A DNA stretch of 64,000 bases from Nostoc sp. JL34. Its GTDB lineage: Bacteria > Cyanobacteriota > Cyanobacteriia > Cyanobacteriales > Nostocaceae. The position numbers and the translations under genes are program-made. Under the pieces are notes generated by a model, which was given only the letters and a program-made list of their open reading frames with translations, was not told the origin of the DNA and did no database searches. The stretch spans positions 62,001 to 126,000 of the forward strand of contig NZ_JABXKQ010000047.1 of the NCBI RefSeq assembly GCF_017114945.1. The letters run 5' to 3'. This document shows, piece by piece, positions 63,540 to 64,000 of this stretch; the first letter of the stretch is position 1, and the number at the start of each line of letters is the position of its first letter.

Positions 63540-64000
63540 ATGTCCCAAAAAAATGAAATACCTATTCTTGTACTATCAATTCTGATTACGGTTGGGCTAA
63601 TAGGTGGCGGTTTTTGGTGGTTCAGCAGAAAGTCTGGTCTGGAGCTAAATACAATTAATTCTGGTAGCACCAACACGCCTCAAGCTGCATCAGGAAAATC
63701 TAGCAACGGGACTTTCTCTTCAGTAAAGGATGTTCCGACAGGATTATTCAATTACGGTGGCAGTACATCTTGGGCACCGATTCGCCTAGTAGTTGATTCA
63801 GCAATTCAAGCCGCGCGGCCAGAGTTACGGCTGCGCTATGTAGAACCCAGTAATGCATCTCCTGGTTCTGGTACTGGCATCCAGTCGTTAATAGACGGTC
63901 AACTAGCCTTTGCCCAGTCCTCCCGACCAGTTCTAGATCAGGAATTAAGCCGTGCCCAGCAGCGTGGATTCAGTTTAAAACAAATTCCTGTGGCAATTGA
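63540..64000 (+). CDS. PstS-like substrate-binding protein, 3' end outside window
   Basis: The ATG at 63540 opens MSQKNEIPILVLSILITVGL, then IGGGFWWFSRKSGLELN, the same N-terminal TM anchor as the two preceding proteins. A Ser/Thr-rich linker and the start of a PstS-type binding fold follow (FNYGGSTSWAPIRLVVDSAI, LRYVEPSNASPGSGTGIQSL, QLAFAQSSRPVLDQEL). About 153 residues are visible. It closely resembles the protein at 60642-61691 and would have a similar membrane-anchored ligand-binding role. Confidence 0.85.
   Translation, partial: MSQKNEIPILVLSILITVGLIGGGFWWFSRKSGLELNTINSGSTNTPQAASGKSSNGTFSSVKDVPTGLFNYGGSTSWAPIRLVVDSAIQAARPELRLRYVEPSNASPGSGTGIQSLIDGQLAFAQSSRPVLDQELSRAQQRGFSLKQIPVAI

Noticed and set aside
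1..64000. tRNA, rRNA or riboswitch genes
   Set aside because: No acceptor-stem/T-loop patterns, rRNA segments or known riboswitch cores were recognised by eye; a covariance-model search would be needed to exclude them.

Overview
The window reads as chromosome of a filamentous, heterocyst-type cyanobacterium (Nostoc/Anabaena-like). The signs are very frequent GCGATCGC octamers, purine-rich short tandem repeats and TAATTACGAATTA-type repeats between genes, an IsiA/Pcb chlorophyll-antenna cluster with flavodoxin, NDH-1 genes of cyanobacterial type, an RbcR-type LysR regulator and SLH-OprB porins. I cannot name the species. No rRNA, tRNA or CRISPR array was recognised.

0-5.6 kb: the 3' end of a helicase/PLD-like gene, a truncated formylglycine-generating-enzyme-like gene, ssb, an FAD monooxygenase, an ABC-transporter ATPase carrying an in-frame repeat insertion, and a frameshifted DUF2442 gene. 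5.6-12.8 kb: an iron-stress antenna locus, all on the minus strand. It runs isiA, an IsiA-PsaL fusion, isiB flavodoxin and an alpha/beta-hydrolase-like gene; after a ~400 bp gap come two more CP43'/Pcb-like proteins and a Cys-rich membrane protein. Together these would supply a Chl a antenna around photosystem I and replace ferredoxin by flavodoxin when iron is scarce. Shared TTATTG-type elements lie upstream of both parts.

13-40 kb: mostly envelope, carbohydrate and housekeeping genes: a nucleotidyltransferase/degenerate phosphomutase fusion, two membrane glycosyltransferases, a lipoprotein, an SLH porin, a secreted Pro/Thr-repeat protein, DUF1361, an epimerase, a PEP-synthase-like protein, MgtC, RecF, a P-type Ca2+ ATPase, a transglutaminase-like protein, a Cas4-like PD-(D/E)XK nuclease and a phosphoglucomutase. 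Two small non-autonomous elements with terminal inverted repeats lie at 24.3-24.6 and 26.9-27.1 kb.

40-48.5 kb: an accessory region. It holds two DUF433 antitoxin-like genes with different partners (DUF29, DUF5615), a glycine-rich/coiled-coil two-gene module whose small member carries an apparent A-run frameshift, a HicB-like gene beside a MazF/PemK remnant, a Uma2 nuclease, a transposase remnant, and a broken sensor-kinase gene fused to the C-terminal half of an Rpn/DUF4351-type protein. 48.5-58.9 kb: the NDH-1 genes ndhF and ndhD, thioredoxin, an NnrU/Z-ISO-like protein and rbcR. Between ndhF and ndhD sits a translationally coupled pair encoding a GHKL (Hsp90/MORC-like) ATPase and a Rossmann/methyltransferase-like protein, which is the best candidate here for an undescribed, possibly defensive, system. 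59-64 kb: a Ser/Thr kinase followed by three membrane-anchored substrate-binding proteins that share one N-terminal anchor but carry two different binding folds.
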